In this document: positions 1-8,554 of the stretch, piece by piece
Layout of the letters: each line of letters starts with the position of its first letter
Numbering within the stretch: the first letter of the stretch is position 1
Origin: Sphaerotilus sp.
Lineage (GTDB): Bacteria; Pseudomonadota; Gammaproteobacteria; Burkholderiales; Burkholderiaceae_C
DNA length: 64,000 bases
Reading direction: 5' to 3'
Assembly: GCF_013299175.1 (NCBI RefSeq)
Contig: NZ_JAAFKF010000006.1
Location: 1 to 64,000 of the forward strand
Made by a program: the position numbers and the translations under genes
The notes under the pieces: model-generated
The model's input: only the letters and a program-made list of their open reading frames with translations
What the model was told of the DNA's origin: nothing
Database searches by the model: none

Positions 1-1
1 G

Positions 2-256
2 TTCCGCGCGCTGCTCGACCTGTGGGAATCCGGCGCGCTGGCGGCAGACCGCGACACCGCCACCGATCCACCACGGCTGCAGCGGCTGGAGGCGCTCGTG
101 CTGTCCACGCTGCGCGCCTCGGCCCGCGCGGCGGGGGTCACGCTGCCGGACGACAGGGTGCGCGACCTGCTCCAGATGGACGTGACACTGAACGCGCAAG
201 GCATCGCGGCGTGGCTGGACCGGCAGACCGGCGCAGGTCGTGCAATGCGACCTTGA
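2..256 (+). CDS. C-terminal end of an unidentified protein (partial)
   Basis: This open frame enters from the left edge and stops with TGA at 254-256, giving the last 84 residues of a protein. The visible part is rich in Ala, Leu and Arg and looks like an all-helical C-terminal domain; it includes the segments LEALVLSTLRAS and VTLNAQGIAAWLDR. No catalytic motif can be seen and I do not recognise the family. The frame has the strong third-position GC bias of its neighbours, so it is very probably real. It ends 31 bases before the next gene on the same strand. Confidence 0.5.
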   Translation, partial: FRALLDLWESGALAADRDTATDPPRLQRLEALVLSTLRASARAAGVTLPDDRVRDLLQMDVTLNAQGIAAWLDRQTGAGRAMRP

Positions 257-287
257 AGGGCGAGTGCGTACCACGCAGGATCGCACC

Positions 288-665
288 ATGCGTACATTCC
301 CCACCCCCTTCCTGCGCACCAGCCTGCGCGTGCTTGCACCCATGCTGGCCAGCCTTCCTCTGACCTCGGCCTGGGCCGGCTATGACGAGGGCGTAGCGGC
401 ATACCAGCGTGGCCGACACGACGTGGCGTTGCGAGAGTTCGGCAACGCCGCCGCCCGCGGTGATGCCCGCGCCCAGCGCAGCCTCGGCCTGATGCACGAG
501 CGCGGCGATGGCGTGGCGCGCGACCCTGGCACGGCGGCCGAGTGGTACCGCAAGGCCGTTGCCCAGGGACTCGAAGGCGCGCAGTACAACCTGGCGTTTG
601 TCCTGTCTCCGCACCATGCAGGTGCAACCCCACCAGCCGTCCAGGTCGCTACCTCGCGCCCCTGA
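288..665 (+). CDS. Secreted Sel1-like repeat protein
   Basis: This is a 125-residue protein with an N-terminal signal peptide (Arg early, then a hydrophobic stretch ending near SAWA at about residue 25). Two Sel1/TPR-like repeats follow, recognisable from GDARAQRSLGLMHERGDGV and the following DPGTAAEWYRKAVAQG. Sel1 repeats form helical scaffolds for protein contacts, so the product is probably a small periplasmic adaptor; its partner is unknown. ATG 288 is chosen because AGGA precedes it by 7 bases and the signal peptide starts there; an in-frame upstream start at 240 has neither. The C-terminal 20 residues are low-complexity. It is convergent with pxpA. Confidence 0.65.
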   Translation: MRTFPTPFLRTSLRVLAPMLASLPLTSAWAGYDEGVAAYQRGRHDVALREFGNAAARGDARAQRSLGLMHERGDGVARDPGTAAEWYRKAVAQGLEGAQYNLAFVLSPHHAGATPPAVQVATSRP

Positions 666-678
666 GACCTGCCGCGGC

Positions 679-1467
679 TCAGCCCGCCAACCGTGCCAGA
701 CAGGGCAGCGGCACCACCGCCACCCCCGCCGCGGCCAACCCTTCACGCACGGCCCGTGCCGTCGCCACCGCCTCGGCGCCATCGCCGTGGACACAGACGC
801 TGTCGATCGCCGTCGGCAGCCGCCGGCCGTGGACACTGACGAGCGCCTGCGCCTCCACCATGCGCTGCACCTGCTGCCAGCACGCTGCAGCACCGTGCAG
901 CACCGCGCCCGGCAGCGCACGCGGCACCAGTTGCCCATCGTCCTGGTAGGCCCGGTCGGCGAACACCTCCAGCGCCACCCGCAGCCCGGCGCGCTCCCCC
1001 GCCAAGGCCAGGACCGAATGCGCCGGTGCGAGCAGGATCAGCTCTCGGTCCACCGCCCGCACCGCCCGCGCCACCCCCTCGGCCAACCCCGCATCGGCAC
1101 ACGCCATGTTGCTCAGCGCCCCATGCGGCTTCACATGCGTCACCCGGCCGCCCTCTGCCGCCGCCAGGCCCTGCAGCGCGCCGATCTGGTAGATCAGCAT
1201 CGCCGCCAGCTCCTGTGGCGACAGCTCCATGCGACGCCGGCCGAAGCCTTGCAGGTCCGGGAACGCCGGGTGCGCCCCCAGGCTGACCCCACGCGCCAGC
1301 GCGGCGCACACGGTCTGGCGCATCACCATCGGATCGCCCGCGTGGAAACCACAGGCGATGTTGGCACTGGCCACCACGTCCAGCATGGCCGTGTCGTCGC
1401 CCATGGACCAGGCGCCAAAGCTTTCGCCGAGGTCGGCGTTGAGATTGAGGGCATCGATGGGTTGCAC
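679..1467 (-). CDS. pxpA: 5-oxoprolinase subunit A (LamB/YcsF family)
   Basis: This 262-residue protein is a LamB/YcsF-family subunit of the ATP-dependent 5-oxoprolinase PxpABC, which opens 5-oxo-L-proline to L-glutamate in the cytosol. The family signatures are plain: NLNADLGESFGAWSMGDD near the N-terminus, then ANIACGFHAGDP, THVKPHGALSN and SVCVHGDG close to the end. It is the last gene of a pxpB-pxpC-pxpA cluster, 25 bases after pxpC. GTG 1467 is preferred because AGGAG lies 5 bases upstream; a GTG two codons earlier at 1473 overlaps that Shine-Dalgarno sequence and is less likely. Confidence 0.93.
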   Translation of the reverse strand: MQPIDALNLNADLGESFGAWSMGDDTAMLDVVASANIACGFHAGDPMVMRQTVCAALARGVSLGAHPAFPDLQGFGRRRMELSPQELAAMLIYQIGALQGLAAAEGGRVTHVKPHGALSNMACADAGLAEGVARAVRAVDRELILLAPAHSVLALAGERAGLRVALEVFADRAYQDDGQLVPRALPGAVLHGAAACWQQVQRMVEAQALVSVHGRRLPTAIDSVCVHGDGAEAVATARAVREGLAAAGVAVVPLPCLARLAG

Positions 1468-1492
1468 GGTCACTCCTGCAGATCAAAAGGCC

Positions 1493-2533
1493 TCACGGCT
1501 CGGCCCGCAACACGCCGCTGACGAGGTTCTCGGCATACAGGGCCGCGTCATCCAGCCACCCCACCGGCTGGCACGGCGCCAGCGCAGCGACCCACGCCCG
1601 GCCCTGTGCCTCGGCGTGCAGCAGCGCCTGGCGGGCGGTCGCAGCGTCCACGGCCTCGAAGCGCAGCGTGCTGCCCGGCAGCGCCAGCGCCAGACGTGGC
1701 AAGTCCGCCCGGATGACGGTCGCGATCTTCGGGTAACCACCCACCGTCTGTCCATCGGCCAGCAGCACGATCGGCAGGCCATTCGCTGGCACCTGCACCG
1801 CGCCGGGCACGACGCCATCCGACACGATGTCGGCAGCCGCAGCGCGGATGTGTGCCAGCGGCGGGCCGGCGAGCCGCATCCCCATGCGGTCCTGCTCCGG
1901 GGTGACCCACCAGTCGGTGGCGAGAAACTGCGTCCGCACCGGCCCGGTGAAGTGGTCGTCCTGCGGACCCCACCGCACGCGGATCGGGCCAGCGGGCAGC
2001 GGATACGGACCCTGCGCCCTGCGCTCACCGGCCGGACCCGGTGGTCGGCGGTTGCACGGGAGCCGGTCGCCGGGTTGCAGCATCCGGCCCTCCAGCCCGC
2101 CCAGGCGCGTGCGGACATGCGTGGAGCGGCTGCCCAGCACCCGCGGCACCTGCACACCACCCCCCAGCGCCACGTAGGCGCAGCCGCTGGCCGGCACACC
2201 GAGGTGCAGCCGATCGCCTTCGGCCAGCGTGGCACTGCACCAGCGGGGCATGGGCCGCAGCGTCCCGCCCCCACGGGACACGGCCGCGCTGCGCTCGCCC
2301 GCCACCGCCACCCGCACCGGCCCGCACACCACCTGCAGCACGGCGCCCAGGCCACGCCACTCCAGGCAGGCCGCCTCCGGAGGATTGCCCGCCAAGGCGT
2401 TGGCGGCGCAGGCCAGCGGCGGCACCAGGCAGCCCGCCTGCGCGATGCCGGCATGGCGGTGGCCGATGCGGCCGGCATCCTGCACCGTCCAGCCCGGCCC
2501 GCCAGAGACGATCTCGATCAGTCCGCCCGACAT
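1493..2533 (-). CDS. pxpC: 5-oxoprolinase subunit C (biotin-dependent carboxyltransferase-like)
   Basis: This 346-residue protein belongs to the AHS2/KipA family of the PxpABC 5-oxoprolinase. Recognisable segments are the start MSGGLIEIVSGGPGWTVQDAG, the internal YVALGGGVQVPRVLGSRSTH, and TDWWVTPEQDRMGMRLAGP followed by GVVPGAVQVPANGLPIVLLADGQTVGGYPKI, all typical of the cyclophilin-like fold of this family. Older annotations call these urea amidolyase-like or allophanate hydrolase subunit 2; the pxpB and pxpA neighbours make the oxoprolinase role much more likely. The start overlaps the end of pxpB by 16 bases, so translation is probably coupled. Confidence 0.92.
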   Translation of the reverse strand: MSGGLIEIVSGGPGWTVQDAGRIGHRHAGIAQAGCLVPPLACAANALAGNPPEAACLEWRGLGAVLQVVCGPVRVAVAGERSAAVSRGGGTLRPMPRWCSATLAEGDRLHLGVPASGCAYVALGGGVQVPRVLGSRSTHVRTRLGGLEGRMLQPGDRLPCNRRPPGPAGERRAQGPYPLPAGPIRVRWGPQDDHFTGPVRTQFLATDWWVTPEQDRMGMRLAGPPLAHIRAAAADIVSDGVVPGAVQVPANGLPIVLLADGQTVGGYPKIATVIRADLPRLALALPGSTLRFEAVDAATARQALLHAEAQGRAWVAALAPCQPVGWLDDAALYAENLVSGVLRAEP

Positions 2534-3321
2534 GCCGGCTCCTCGGGATCCAGGAAATCAGCCCGTGTCAGCACACCACGCGCCCAGTCCGCGGCGAGGC
2601 GGTCGTGCTCGGTGCGGTCCACCACCACCCAGCGCACCCGGTCCCCCGCCGCCAGCCACGCCGGGGCCTCGCCATGCTGCAAATCGAACAGCGGCAGCGG
2701 CACCCGCCCCAGCAAGCGCCATCCCCCCGGACTCTCCCACGGGTACACGCAGCACATCGCCCCGGCCACCGCCAGCGACTGCGCCGGCACGGCCTTGCGC
2801 GGTGTGGCCAGCCGCGGCATGGCGAGCACCGGCGGCAAACCGCTGAGGTAGGGAAATCCGGGCATGAAGCCGATCATGCCGACCCGAAAGCGCGTGGCGG
2901 TGAGCGTTTGCACCACCGCCTGCGCCGACAAGCCGCTCGCCGCCGACACCGCGGCCAGATCCGGCGCGAACACCGGCGCACAGCACACCGGCAGCCGCCA
3001 GCCGCGTCCAACCGGCACCCCCGCCACCTCGGCCACGCTCCACTCCAGCAGGCGCGCACCCAGGGCATCGGCATCGGTATGCAGCGGATCGAACAGCACG
3101 GTCAGCGAGCGGAACGTCGGCACCACGTCCTGCACGCCGTCCAGCACCGGGTCCACGCCCCGCAGGGCGCGGATGTGCTCGGCCAGTTGCAGCACCCGCG
3201 CCTGCAACGCCAGCGCGATCTCGTCGCCGAACTCCACCGTCCACGCCCCATCGCCCAGCGGCAACAGCCGGGCAGGCACGCAGCGCGGCGGCTGCGGATC
3301 GGCTCGGGTCTCTTCGTTCAC
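2518..3321 (-). CDS. pxpB: 5-oxoprolinase subunit B (AHS1/KipI family)
   Basis: This 267-residue protein is the AHS1/KipI-type subunit that pairs with PxpC in 5-oxoprolinase. Signatures include LLPLGDGAWTVEFGDEI near the N-terminus, PTFRSLTVLFDP, then GMIGFMPGFPYLSGLP and MPRLATPRKAVPAQSLAVAG, and YPWESPGGWRLLGRVPLPLFD towards the end. The frame stays open for 79 codons upstream, but that part is lower in GC and unlike the family. GTG 3321 is preferred because AAAGGG lies 6 bases upstream and the protein then has the usual length. It is the first gene of the pxpBCA operon; its promoter should lie in the spacer to the right. Confidence 0.9.
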   Translation of the reverse strand: MNEETRADPQPPRCVPARLLPLGDGAWTVEFGDEIALALQARVLQLAEHIRALRGVDPVLDGVQDVVPTFRSLTVLFDPLHTDADALGARLLEWSVAEVAGVPVGRGWRLPVCCAPVFAPDLAAVSAASGLSAQAVVQTLTATRFRVGMIGFMPGFPYLSGLPPVLAMPRLATPRKAVPAQSLAVAGAMCCVYPWESPGGWRLLGRVPLPLFDLQHGEAPAWLAAGDRVRWVVVDRTEHDRLAADWARGVLTRADFLDPEEPACRAD

Positions 3322-3800
3322 GCCATGCCCTTTGGTTGACCTGTCCACCCACATGCCGCCATGCCGGCAAGCCCGTCGATTCTGTGCAGTCTGCCCCGCC
3401 AAGCTGTAACAGGATGGGACGACCACGTCAGGGAACAAAATATCGCCCCCCAGTTGGTAATCATATTTATCAGTTGAAGTCCAATTTGCGGTTTTGGGAC
3501 CGGAATAATGTCCCCACACCACAAGTCGCCGCCAGCCGATGTCAGACCGCCCGCACAATCATCTTCAACAAGATCATTCAAAATACATGATCTTTCGTTA
3601 AGATCGTTCATCTACAGTATTTTTTTACCAAAATTACCATGCAAGTTCTCTTACCATATCACCCAATATATTAAAACTAGACTTTCTGGTAGTTTAAGAA
3701 TTGACCAAAGGACAGGCTGCTCTTCGCCACGGAATTACCCCTAGAATCATTATCACCCGCACTTTGTCGGGGGAATTCCGAACAATCTCAGGAGTGGAAC
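3322..3800. other. AT-rich intergenic spacer of 479 bp
   Basis: No credible gene is present. The part from about 3540 to 3780 is clearly richer in A+T than the rest of the window and carries the divergent control regions for pxpB (left) and the secreted small protein (right). An 8-bp inverted repeat lies at 3570-3594. The composition could mark old transferred DNA or simply a promoter region. Confidence 0.6.
3570..3594. repeat. Inverted repeat, possible operator
   Basis: AAGATCAT at 3570-3577 and ATGATCTT at 3587-3594 are perfect inverted copies separated by 9 bases. A further half-copy, AAGATC, follows at about 3600. The spacing and AT-rich setting between divergent genes suit a regulator binding site; no regulator gene is adjacent. 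Confidence 0.35.
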
Positions 3801-4163
3801 ATGGCAATCCAATGCAGCGCACGACTGCTGGCCTGCGTGGCTGTCGCAGGCACCTTGCTTTGCGGCGTCCAGGCACAAGCCGCCGGCCCGCGCGAAGCCG
3901 CACCCGTGCAGCAACAAGCACAAAAACCCGCACACCACGACGCCAAGGGTGGCAAGGGTGCTGGGCATGACGCTCAGCACGCCGGCGGTGACCGGCACGA
4001 AGAGTCCGGCGACCGTGACGGCCCGCGTGATCACCCGCCCGTGGTCACACCACCGGTGATCCGTCCTCCGGTGACGCGCCCGCCGGTGCATCCGCAACCG
4101 CCGCCGCCGGTGATCGTCGTGCCGCCGTGCAAGCGCGGTGGCCCTGGCATCACGCGCTGCTGA
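3801..4163 (+). CDS. Small secreted proline/histidine-rich protein
   Basis: This 120-residue protein has a clear signal peptide (residues 1 to about 27, ending VQAQAAG). A low-complexity mature part follows: first Gln/His/Lys/Gly-rich with several His-Asp pairs, then a proline-rich stretch of repeated PPV-I/T-RPPV units, and a short Cys-containing tail (PPCKRGGPGITRC). GGAG lies 6 bases before the ATG. The two tail cysteines could form a disulphide. The His/Asp clusters could bind metal and the proline repeats could span the envelope, but no family is recognised and no function can be assigned. It is a single-gene unit with its own strong terminator. Confidence 0.65.
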   Translation: MAIQCSARLLACVAVAGTLLCGVQAQAAGPREAAPVQQQAQKPAHHDAKGGKGAGHDAQHAGGDRHEESGDRDGPRDHPPVVTPPVIRPPVTRPPVHPQPPPPVIVVPPCKRGGPGITRC

Positions 4164-4179
4164 TCCGTGTGACGCGATG

Positions 4180-4215
4180 AAAAAAGCCCGCCGGGGCATC
4201 CCCGGCGGGCTTTTT
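4180..4215. terminator. Bidirectional rho-independent terminator
   Basis: A perfect 11-bp GC-rich stem (4186-4196 with 4200-4210, loop CAT) is flanked by six A on the left and five T on the right, so it can stop transcription on both strands. On the plus strand it ends the small secreted protein gene. On the minus strand it lies just beyond the acnB 3' fragment and was probably the original acnB terminator. Confidence 0.9.
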
Positions 4216-4237
4216 GCGTTGCAGCGACTCAGAACCC

Positions 4238-4469
4238 TCAGGCGGTCACGCCCTTGGCCACGTCCGCGTACTCTTCGATCTGGTCGAAGTTCAGGTACGT
4301 GTAGATCTTGCTGCTGTCCTTGTTGATCACGCCCATGTCGGCGGCGTATTCGGCCACCGTCGGGATGCGGCCCAGCTTGGACGCAATCGCCGCCAGTTCG
4401 GCCGAGGCGAGGTACACGAAGGTGTTCTTGCCCAGCCGGTTCGGGAAGTTGCGGGTCGAGGTCGAGACC
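4238..4469 (-). pseudogene. Duplicated 3' fragment of acnB
   Basis: These 232 bases are identical, base for base, to 12348-12579, the last 77 codons of acnB including the stop (about residues 788-863). The copy has no start codon and lacks the iron-sulphur cysteines, so it cannot make aconitase. Identity stops one base before the hsdM stop codon on the right. On the left it fades after the acnB stop codon, where only GGTTC is shared. The fragment and the intact gene flank the restriction island as direct repeats. Confidence 0.95.
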
Positions 4470-4470
4470 C

Positions 4471-6084
4471 CTATGGCAATGGCTTCAACCCCAACTCGAT
4501 CAGAAATCGGTTGTGCTTGTCCTTGGCCGCTGCGATCGTCTTCTCGATCTCGACCAGTTCGCGGTGGGTGGCGTCCAGGTCAATCTCCGCCTCGCCCACC
4601 GCGGTGCTGATGTAGCGCGAGATGTTCAGGTTGAAGTCGTTCTTCTCGATCTCGGCCATCTCCACGCAGCGCGCGTAACGTGCTTCTTCCTTGCGGAACT
4701 GGTAGGTCTCGATGACCTTGGCGATGTGCTCATCGGTCAGTTGGTTCTGGCGCTTGCCTTTGACGAAGTGCTCGGCCGCGTTGATGAACAACACGTTGTC
4801 CGGCTTCTTGCACTTCTTCAGCACCAGGATGCAGACCGGGATGCCGGTGGAATAGAACAGGTTGGACGGCAGGCCGATCACCGTGTCGATGTGCCCGTCC
4901 TTCAGCAGCTTGGTGCGGATGCGCTCTTCCGCACCGCCCCGGAACAGCACGCCGTGCGGCAGGATGATGGCCATCACCCCCTGGTCCTTCAGGAAGTGGA
5001 AGCCGTGCAGCAGGAAGGCGAAGTCCGCCGCCGACTTGGGGGCGAGGCCGTGGTTCTTGAAGCGCACGTCGTCCGCCATCGCGTCGCTGGCCTCCCAGCG
5101 GTAGCTGAACGGCGGGTTGGCCACGATGGCATCGAACTTGGGCTGCTTGGCCGGGTTCAGTTCGCGCAGCATCGGCCAGTCGTTGGTGAGGGTGTCGCCG
5201 TGGAAGATCTCGAACTCGGTGTCCTTCACCCCGTGCAGCAGCATGTTCATGCGCGCGAGGTTGTAGGTGGTGACGTTCTTTTCCTGGCCGTGGATCTTGC
5301 CGATGGTCCCGCCGGCCTTCTTCACGCGCTGGCGCACGTTCAGCAGCAGCGAGCCTGAACCGCAGGCAAAGTCCATCACGCTGTCGAGGCGCTGCCGGGC
5401 GCCGGTCCTGGGTTCCTGGCTGTCCAGCGTGACGATGGTCGAGAGGATGTCGGAGATCTGCTGGGGGGTGTAGAACTCGCCCGCCTTCTTGCCCGAGCCG
5501 GCCGCGAACTGGCCGATCAGGTATTCGTAGGCATCGCCCAGCGTGTCCACGTCGGTGGAAAACGACGACAGCCCTTCGGCGATCTTCTGGATGATGGCGC
5601 AGAGCTTGTTGTTGCGCTCCGTGTAGGACTTGCCCAGCTTGGTCGAGCCGAGGTCGATCTCGGAGAACAGGCCGGCGAAGGCGCTCTCGAACGATTCCGT
5701 CTCGATGTAGCGGAAGCCTTGCTGCAGCGTGGTCAGCAGGTCGAGGCTTTGTGTGCGCGCCAGGTGGGTGACGCTGCTCCACAGGTGCGCGGGCTGGATG
5801 ACGTAATGCACCTTGCGGCGCATCTGCTTTTCGAACGTCGGCACGTCAGCCGGGTTGTCGGCGTACCAGGCGGCCAGCGGCACCAGGTGGCTGTCGGCAT
5901 CGACCTTCGGGTAGTCGCTGCCCAGCTCCTTTTTCGCGGCGGTCTCGTAGTTGTCCGACAGGTAACGCAGGAACAGGAACGACAGCATGTAGTCGCGGAA
6001 ATCATCCGCGTCCATCGCGCCGCGCAGTTGGTCGGCGATCGCCCAGAGGGTCTTGCCCAGTTGTTTCTGTTTTTCGTCGGTCAT
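4471..6084 (-). CDS. hsdM: Type I restriction-modification DNA methyltransferase subunit HsdM
   Basis: This 537-residue protein is the modification subunit of a type I restriction enzyme and transfers methyl groups from S-adenosylmethionine to adenine in the recognition site. The N-terminal HsdM helical domain covers roughly residues 5-150. The SAM-binding motif DFACGSGSL is at 238-246 and the N6-adenine catalytic motif NPPF at 323-326. The end (KDKHNRFLIELGLKPLP) is normal for the family, so the gene is complete although its stop codon lies one base from the acnB repeat. ATG 6084 is preferred over a TTG 11 codons upstream, which overlaps the end of the SEC-C gene. It is the last gene of the operon. 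Confidence 0.95.
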   Translation of the reverse strand: MTDEKQKQLGKTLWAIADQLRGAMDADDFRDYMLSFLFLRYLSDNYETAAKKELGSDYPKVDADSHLVPLAAWYADNPADVPTFEKQMRRKVHYVIQPAHLWSSVTHLARTQSLDLLTTLQQGFRYIETESFESAFAGLFSEIDLGSTKLGKSYTERNNKLCAIIQKIAEGLSSFSTDVDTLGDAYEYLIGQFAAGSGKKAGEFYTPQQISDILSTIVTLDSQEPRTGARQRLDSVMDFACGSGSLLLNVRQRVKKAGGTIGKIHGQEKNVTTYNLARMNMLLHGVKDTEFEIFHGDTLTNDWPMLRELNPAKQPKFDAIVANPPFSYRWEASDAMADDVRFKNHGLAPKSAADFAFLLHGFHFLKDQGVMAIILPHGVLFRGGAEERIRTKLLKDGHIDTVIGLPSNLFYSTGIPVCILVLKKCKKPDNVLFINAAEHFVKGKRQNQLTDEHIAKVIETYQFRKEEARYARCVEMAEIEKNDFNLNISRYISTAVGEAEIDLDATHRELVEIEKTIAAAKDKHNRFLIELGLKPLP

Positions 6085-6113
6085 GGCGCTGTTTCTTGTC
6101 GCTGTCGAATCAA

Positions 6114-7169
6114 TCAATGCAGTTCAGAGGGTGCGCCGCAGCACTTCTTGAACTTCTTGCCGCTGCCACAGGGGCAAGGCTCGTTGCGGCCCACCTTGGC
6201 GCGCATCCGTTGCGCGGTGTGACGCTCCTGAACGGCCTGCCGCAGCGGCAGCCAGAAGGCGTGGATCCGCACCAGGCTCTTTGCGATGTCGGCCGCCAAC
6301 GCCTCGCGCTGTTCGGGTTTCCGGGTCAGTGCGTCCTGATCGGCCGAAAACCCATCGGCGCCCAACAAGCCGATCGGTCGAAACCACCGCCGACCCTGTG
6401 GATCGCTGAGCAAGGGCTGCCAAGCGGCCGGGTTCAGCTTGACGCCTTGCACGAACCCATAGGCCCAGGCCTCGGCATCCTCGAACTCGCGGACCTGGTC
6501 GCCTTGGCCATGCTGCACCGTCGGCCACAGCGGCTGCGGTTGCGGCGGGTGCTGCTCGAAGTCCGACACGATGCTGTTGTGGTGGCGCATGATCCAGCCC
6601 ATGACGCGTTGGACCTCGTCCAGGTCCGCTGCAGGCGGCATCATCTCGTCGGCGTCCTGTTGTCCCCACACCTTGGGCAGCCAGTCGCTGGGCAGCAGCG
6701 TCTCGGGCCCGATGACGATGGCGTGCAGAAAACCGTCCAGCATGTCCAGCGTCATGCCCTCGTCTGTGTCCAGGTCCAGCAGAAACAGCTCCAGCGCGTC
6801 CAGTTCCTCGTCCGACAGTGGCGTCATCATGTCGTGGGCGCCGCCGGACGGTGGTCGATTCTGCGGCGCGGGGGCCAGCTTGCGCAGCAGTTCGGGCTCG
6901 GCTTCCTCGGCCGCTTGCTGGGCCTGGGCCACGAAACTGAGCACGCCCTCGGTCTCGATCGCCACGAAAGCGGCTTCCATCGCCGCGGTGTCGGTGTCAA
7001 ACGGGTCGTCCCAGACGGTGGACGTGCCCTGCTCGTCCACGATTTCGAGAATCCAGGGACTGTCCGGACTGCGGTAGATCTGGATGTGCAGCGTGTGGCC
7101 GTCGGCGCTGTGGGTTCGTGTCAGTGGCGAGTGGATGAGTTTGATCTCGTCGTCATTCGGGACATTCAT
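6114..7169 (-). CDS. UPF0149/YecA-like protein with C-terminal SEC-C zinc motif
   Basis: This 351-residue protein ends in a textbook SEC-C metal-binding motif, [15 protein letters not shown], about ten residues from the C-terminus. The middle (about 115-330: [49 protein letters not shown]) matches the UPF0149/YecA type of domain often joined to SEC-C. The first 110 residues ([27 protein letters not shown]) resemble nothing I can name. SEC-C motifs bind zinc and contact other proteins. It shares a 4-bp ATGA overlap with hsdS and ends 29 bases before hsdM, so it is part of the restriction operon. A role in assembling or controlling the enzyme is possible but unproven. Confidence 0.8.
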   Translation of the reverse strand: MNVPNDDEIKLIHSPLTRTHSADGHTLHIQIYRSPDSPWILEIVDEQGTSTVWDDPFDTDTAAMEAAFVAIETEGVLSFVAQAQQAAEEAEPELLRKLAPAPQNRPPSGGAHDMMTPLSDEELDALELFLLDLDTDEGMTLDMLDGFLHAIVIGPETLLPSDWLPKVWGQQDADEMMPPAADLDEVQRVMGWIMRHHNSIVSDFEQHPPQPQPLWPTVQHGQGDQVREFEDAEAWAYGFVQGVKLNPAAWQPLLSDPQGRRWFRPIGLLGADGFSADQDALTRKPEQREALAADIAKSLVRIHAFWLPLRQAVQERHTAQRMRAKVGRNEPCPCGSGKKFKKCCGAPSELH

Positions 7170-8554
7170 GCGGCCACCTCTTCCTGTGCTGGAAACAATT
7201 GCTGCATCAGGGCTTTCTTGTGGGTTTTGAGGGTGTCGAGTTCTTGGGTGGCGGCGGTGATGAGGGTGTCGAGGGAGGTGAAGCAGTCAGCGATTCGCTT
7301 TTGCTCTGGGACGGGAATAAGTGGGATCTTCAATCGAGAGAATGTTTCACCGGTTAGATGCTTAATCCCCCCTCCGGTGAAAAGCATTTCGAATTGTGGC
7401 GTTCCAGAAATACTTTCAAGAAGCAGCACCAAAATCTTTGGCTCGAAAGGCACATTAAATCTAACACGATGAATTGCCTTCTGGAATTTCAGATCAGGCA
7501 AATGTCCATCCCATACGGCCGCACGGCCTGGTTCACCGCCTTCACAAACGACGACATCTCCCGACTTCAATCCAAATCGTTCAAGTTCTCGATCATCAAA
7601 ATACATTTGAGGTAGATCAAGGACGTTAACCTCATTCCACCTCACTGAGATATTATTAAGGTATGGGAGAAGATACCCGGTCGTATTCTTCTGCTTATCT
7701 AGCATCTTTCCGAGTTTGATTTCAGAAATTTCTCCCAAGCTAACATTTCCCCACTGCTCATCGTTTCCAAATTCAGGAAACCGCACACGCGGCTGGCTCT
7801 CACCTTCGCAGGGAAAAAGCTGCTGCATCAGGCCCTTCTTGTGGGTCTTCAGGCTATCGAGCCGCTCAGTCTTGGTGGCAATGTGCTCGTCGATGGCAGC
7901 CAAAAAGTCAGCGATGCGTTGCTGCTCCTTCACCGTGGGGCATCGAAATTCCATCTTGGCAAAATCATCGAAATACAGTCGCAAGCGGTCTTTGGTCAGC
8001 CCTCTAGAGTGTGATGTCAAAAACTGCAGCATTGCAGGCAGCTTGAACAGATACTGGAAGAAGTGTGGAGCGGCATCCTTATTCGGTGCGAGCACGACAT
8101 AGGCGGGACTCACCAAACAATCTTCTGGTGCAACGCCCATAGCGCCTTGCCACATGCGCATCATGTTATAGGCAATGTCGTTTCGGCACACCTTCTTATT
8201 GCCGGCGGCATCCTCGATGTCGTCAACCTTTCGATCCAAAGAATCGCGCCTGACCATTCCATCATTCATTGTGACGGAATAGATCGGAAGGTCTTGACCA
8301 CCTTTTGTAGTTCGATGGGCAAAAAGCGATCCAGCTTTTCTTTTCTCCCATTCACCTGCATCACGAAACTCCGGAAACCGCAGCGTGGGAAGAAACCCCC
8401 TCTCCCCTTCGGGGTACTCCCCCTTGGCAGGGGGAGAGTTGGTAGCGGCGCTCAATTTATCCCCTCCTTTCCAAGGAGGGGTGCCCCGAAGGGGCGGGGT
8501 GGTTTCTTCCCTTGCCTCATAAATCCTCCACCCGGTACTCGCTGTAGCCTTCAT
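7166..8554 (-). CDS. hsdS: Type I restriction enzyme specificity subunit HsdS
   Basis: This 462-residue protein chooses the bipartite DNA site for the HsdRMS complex. It has the usual two target-recognition domains (about 58-195 and 265-425), each followed by a conserved helix: [17 protein letters not shown] and [17 protein letters not shown]. Both domains begin with an RFPEF motif. Their DNA is markedly AT-richer than the rest of the operon, as expected for swapped recognition domains. The first 57 residues are abnormal: about 41 codons come from a palindromic repeat (8388-8510) read in frame, and the only upstream ATG (8554) lies inside the end of fic. Whether this extended N-terminus is tolerated is unknown. 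The recognition sequence cannot be predicted here. Confidence 0.9.
   Translation of the reverse strand: MKATASTGWRIYEAREETTPPLRGTPPWKGGDKLSAATNSPPAKGEYPEGERGFLPTLRFPEFRDAGEWEKRKAGSLFAHRTTKGGQDLPIYSVTMNDGMVRRDSLDRKVDDIEDAAGNKKVCRNDIAYNMMRMWQGAMGVAPEDCLVSPAYVVLAPNKDAAPHFFQYLFKLPAMLQFLTSHSRGLTKDRLRLYFDDFAKMEFRCPTVKEQQRIADFLAAIDEHIATKTERLDSLKTHKKGLMQQLFPCEGESQPRVRFPEFGNDEQWGNVSLGEISEIKLGKMLDKQKNTTGYLLPYLNNISVRWNEVNVLDLPQMYFDDRELERFGLKSGDVVVCEGGEPGRAAVWDGHLPDLKFQKAIHRVRFNVPFEPKILVLLLESISGTPQFEMLFTGGGIKHLTGETFSRLKIPLIPVPEQKRIADCFTSLDTLITAATQELDTLKTHKKALMQQLFPAQEEVAA
8388..8510. repeat. 123-bp palindromic repeat element inside the hsdS reading frame
   Basis: GGAAGAAACC (8388-8397) and GGTTTCTTCC (8501-8510) are exact inverted ends. 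Between them lie four short hairpins in near-mirror order: CCCCTTCGGGG, CTCCCCCTTGGCAGGGGGAG, CCCCTCCTTTCCAAGGAGGGG shortened by its ends, and GCCCCGAAGGGGC. The length is 41 codons exactly, so the hsdS frame is kept, adding a Pro/Gly-rich peptide ([16 protein letters not shown] and beyond). It resembles the small palindromic repeats scattered in many bacterial genomes, but I cannot name its family. Confidence 0.75.

Noticed and set aside
3322-3558. N-terminal extension of pxpB
   Set aside because: The added 79 residues are not family-like and the DNA is AT-rich. GTG 3321 has a good ribosome-binding site.
7184-7860. Repeated DNA in hsdS as a possible mobile repeat
   Set aside because: The two similar stretches encode the conserved helices that every HsdS has in its two halves, so they are ordinary gene architecture.
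8395-8510. Clustered hairpins as a possible CRISPR array or tRNA
   Set aside because: There is no regular repeat-spacer pattern and no cloverleaf; the symmetry is that of one palindromic element.
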